Shown in pieces: positions 9,901 through 11,019 of a DNA stretch of 11,019 nucleotides. Below the pieces are notes generated by a model that did not search any database, had not been told where the DNA came from, and was given only the letters and a program-made list of their open reading frames with translations. Positions within the stretch are counted from its first letter, which is position 1; each line of letters starts with the position of its first letter. Origin of the DNA: Parvularia atlantis. Lineage: Eukaryota > Opisthokonta > Rotosphaerida. A program made the position numbers and the translations under genes. The DNA is taken from assembly GCA_943704415.1 (NCBI GenBank), contig CALSCO010001087.1:1-11019 (forward strand), read 5' to 3'.

Positions 9901-10164
9901 ACCAGGCGCAGCAGCGTCTCGGTGCGGTACGCTGCGCAGCGGTTTTTTTTTTTTTTTTTTGGCGCCACGCTCCGTAACGGTCGCGCACACCAGAAGCGCA
10001 CCTGCCGTCTGCCCTTTCGCGCCCTTCGCGGTCGTCGCTAACACAGCGGACGACGCAGCAGCAGACGACACAGCCGACGTCGCAGCCGACGGCCCCGCGC
10101 CACGCCCGCGCCCCAGGTCGAGCCGCACCGTCTCGGCTGCGAAGCCGAGGTCGACCTGCCACAT
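967..10164 (-). CDS. KNTC1: Kinetochore-associated protein 1 / ROD (rough deal), RZZ complex scaffold
   Basis: ROD is the large subunit of the RZZ complex (ROD–ZW10–Zwilch). RZZ builds the outer corona of unattached kinetochores and brings in Spindly–dynein and the Mad1–Mad2 checkpoint proteins. I assembled 44 exons with 43 introns of 45–101 nt. They sum to 6801 nt, an exact multiple of three with no internal stop, giving 2266 aa; human KNTC1 is about 2209 aa. The order is N-terminal beta-propeller (about 1–425), long helical solenoid (about 426–1638) and Rod_C domain (about 1639–2266); exon coordinates are given under those three entries. Similarity to remembered human KNTC1 runs along the whole length, often gap-free across junctions. 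Start: MWQVD at 10164 resembles the human Met-Trp start. An in-frame ATG at 10197 would add 11 residues and overlap the MED4 start codon. Intron phases are 21 phase 0, 16 phase 1 and 6 phase 2. The relative NBAS was considered and rejected. Exons 12–13 and 20–21 are the least certain joins. Confidence 0.92.
3880..3909 (-). repeat. Trinucleotide repeat coding for a ten-serine run in ROD
   Basis: On the coding strand nine TCG codons followed by one TCC give ten serines, about residues 1528–1537 in exon 31. The tract begins 32 bases before the donor of the 45-nt intron 3804–3848. It sits in a loop between helices where the human protein has a Gly/Ser-rich insert, so it is probably a disordered linker. 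Such a repeat may vary in length between strains. Confidence 0.9.
7327..7427 (-). other. ROD intron 12, unusual and uncertain
   Basis: The exon before (7667–7428) and the protein-like frame after (7326–7235, VLVSQCDMVSAAKEFAAGEA) can only be joined in phase by a GTAGCG donor and a CGCCAG acceptor. This makes a 101-nt intron, well above the 70-nt maximum elsewhere. It contains two complete acceptor-like units: GCTGAC followed by CTGCGTAG, and GCTCAC followed by CACGCCAG. It may be two introns around a small exon, an alternatively spliced site, or a wrong call; the exact ends are tentative. Confidence 0.45.
8475..10164 (-). other. KNTC1: ROD module 1: N-terminal beta-propeller, exons 1–8
   Basis: Exons (high to low): 10164–10002, 9931–9731, 9670–9493, 9439–9192, 9139–8962, 8909–8816, 8755–8630, 8563–8475. 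They encode residues 1 to about 425. WD-like strands are visible, such as VAVWSPDGTFVVIGDALGAV in exon 3, AVAVWTK and FDGRFLLTLGVDG.M.MWD in exon 5, and LVTLTRQSDGVGVLDL in exon 7. In known RZZ structures the ROD propeller binds Zwilch. The joins 1–2 (QTA|AYRTETLLRL), 2–3 (SLDCRVEVAVW), 4–5 (TGHGTAAVAVW) and 7–8 (RLVK|TLSKQGISFLEA) fit the human protein well; 2–3 and 7–8 fit without gaps. Introns 2 and 7 are stopless multiples of three that naive gene callers would retain. Confidence 0.87.
9943..9960. repeat. T18 homopolymer (A18 on the coding strand) inside ROD intron 1
   Basis: Eighteen consecutive T on the plus strand is by far the longest A/T run in the window. It falls within the 70-nt intron 9932–10001 (donor GTGCGC, acceptor GCGCAG), so its length does not affect the protein. 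On the sense strand the A-run ends 11 bases before the acceptor G, where a pyrimidine tract might have been expected. Confidence 0.9.
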
Positions 10165-10195
10165 CGCTCGATGTTCGAAAGCGTGACACGCGGCC
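10165..10195. promoter_or_regulatory. 31-bp head-to-head gap between ROD and MED4 start codons
   Basis: Only 31 bases separate the ROD start (minus, ATG at 10164–10162) from the MED4 start (plus, ATG at 10196–10198). The gap reads CGCTCGATGTTCGAAAGCG and then TGACACGCGGCC. It contains the palindrome TTCGAA, and the near-palindromic stretch CGCTCGATGTTCGAAAGCG. No TATA or Inr element is evident. Any promoter must be bidirectional and overlap coding sequence on one or both sides, unless 5' UTRs are close to zero or one gene starts at a distant non-coding exon. Confidence 0.6.
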
Positions 10196-11019
10196 ATGAT
10201 GACGACCCGCGATGCGCTTCGTGAGGCACTGCAGCAGCACGCGCGGCTCACGCGGCAGCTGTTTGGCGAGCTGCAGACGACGGTGGCGCGCGACAGCCAG
10301 AGCGACGCGCCCGTGCAGACCGCGGCCGCGCTCGTCGCGCTCGAGCGGCGGCTGCAGGCGCTGCTCGTCGACCGTGCGTACCGGATGGTTGGCGGTGGCT
10401 GCGCTCACAGGCACGCGCGCTCAGTGGGCGAGCACCAGCGGCTGCAACAGCAGATCGAGGCGCTGCGGGGCGAGATCGCGGCCGAGGACGCGCGCATCCA
10501 GCAGCTGATGCAGGCGCTCGTGCGCGTCGAGCAGCTCGTCGAGCAGGCCGTGGACGCGGGCGAGGCCAAGATGCAGGCGATCGCGCAGAGCCGCGCGGGT
10601 GCGTTCAGGGAGGGGCGGCGCTCGTCTTGCCGCGTGTGCGCATGTGAGCCTGACCGCTGCGGCAGCGCGCGTCACGCCCGACGAGCTCCTCGCCTACGCC
10701 AGCCGCATCAGCTACACCACCGCCGCGCCGCCGTCGTGGGATGAGCGCCAGCCGATGGAGCCGTCCAAGCCGCCCGCGCCGTCCGACTTTATGATCAAGT
10801 CGTCGCTGCTGTTTGAGGCGTTCGCGGCGTCGCGCCTGCTGCCGCCCGTGCCGCCGCCGGCGCACGCGGCCGCGATGGTGCCGGTGGGGACGGGCGCGCC
10901 GCTGCTGCCGGCCGCGGGCGCGCCGAGCGCGCCTACGACGATGGACAAGGGCAGCACGGCGGCGGCAGCAGCGGCGGGCGAGGCGGACGGCGTGCTGATC
11001 GTCGAGATGCCCGTGGACG
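10196..11019 (+). CDS. MED4: Mediator complex subunit 4 (MED4), 5' part
   Basis: MED4 belongs to the middle module of Mediator, which links transcription activators to RNA polymerase II. Three exons are seen: 10196–10373, 10425–10598 and 10666 to the window edge, about 235 codons with the 3' end missing. Residues 1–60 contain TRDALREALQQHARLTRQLF, like the TRERLL.AL.DLE.LSREL start of human MED4. Residues 60–117 are a long coiled coil ending EDARIQQLMQALVRVEQLVE and KMQAIAQSRA, matching the family's RDSDIQQLQ..LKEAE.IL and KL.SIEKAR. Residues 120–143 read VTPDELLAYASRISYTTAAP, the conserved EE.I.YAHRIS motif, then PSW and DFMIKSSLL. Beyond this it becomes Pro/Ala-rich and probably disordered. 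Introns 10374–10424 (51 nt, stopless, in frame) and 10599–10665 (67 nt) both begin GTGCGT and carry GCTCAC and CCTGAC branch sites. A second in-frame ATG at 10199 is equally possible as start. Confidence 0.92.

Noticed and set aside
9943-9960. Poly-T run as a frameshift or sequencing error that breaks the ROD reading frame
   Set aside because: The frame changes there, but a phase-1 GTGCGC…GCGCAG intron (9932–10001) explains it and joins QTA to AYRTETLLRL as in the human protein. An error in run length would be harmless to the protein.
967-10164. Identification as NBAS/Sec39-type ER tethering protein instead of ROD
   Set aside because: NBAS shares the propeller-plus-solenoid plan. The C-terminal third, however, follows Rod_C of KNTC1 stretch by stretch (PFH, FAERW, DIGAVASEIA, LWRSYAHE, DVQLW), and the protein starts Met-Trp as in KNTC1.
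1-11019. tRNA, rRNA, snRNA genes, transposons, terminal repeats or a CRISPR array
   Set aside because: No cloverleaf-like A/B boxes, long direct or inverted repeats, transposase-like frames or spaced repeats were found by eye, and nearly all of the window is accounted for by four protein-coding genes.

Overview
The window is nuclear DNA of a very GC-rich eukaryote, most likely a free-living protist. Every recognisable gene is broken by short GT–AG introns (mostly 45–70 nt). There are no operons, Shine–Dalgarno sites or prokaryotic genes. The genus cannot be named from this sequence. Two features set the genome apart. Most 5' splice sites read GTGCG. Most introns also carry a CTGAC/CTCAC-type branch site about 14–26 nt before the 3' AG.

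Layout, left to right, with genes alternating in strand: (1) 1–133, minus strand, the first 44 codons of a secreted protein with a clear signal peptide, running off the window; (2) 134–439, a divergent promoter region that probably holds a 5' UTR intron; (3) 440–930, plus strand, TFIIA small (gamma) subunit, complete, four exons, 108 aa; (4) 931–966, a 36-bp convergent spacer; (5) 967–10164, minus strand, one giant gene of 44 exons and 43 introns encoding a full-length KNTC1/ROD protein. My exon model joins into a single open frame of 6801 nt (2266 aa plus stop); (6) 10165–10195, a 31-bp head-to-head gap; (7) 10196–11019, plus strand, the start of Mediator subunit 4 (MED4), three exons seen, running off the window.

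No common pathway links the neighbours. TFIIA-gamma and MED4 both serve RNA polymerase II initiation, while ROD is the scaffold of the RZZ (ROD–ZW10–Zwilch) kinetochore complex. The long open frames on the plus strand opposite ROD are artefacts of the GC-rich codon bias. No mobile element, RNA gene, CRISPR array or novel system was seen. The points of interest are the gene structure, the splicing signals and the extreme compactness. All family assignments come from remembered family sequences compared by eye, not from database searches.
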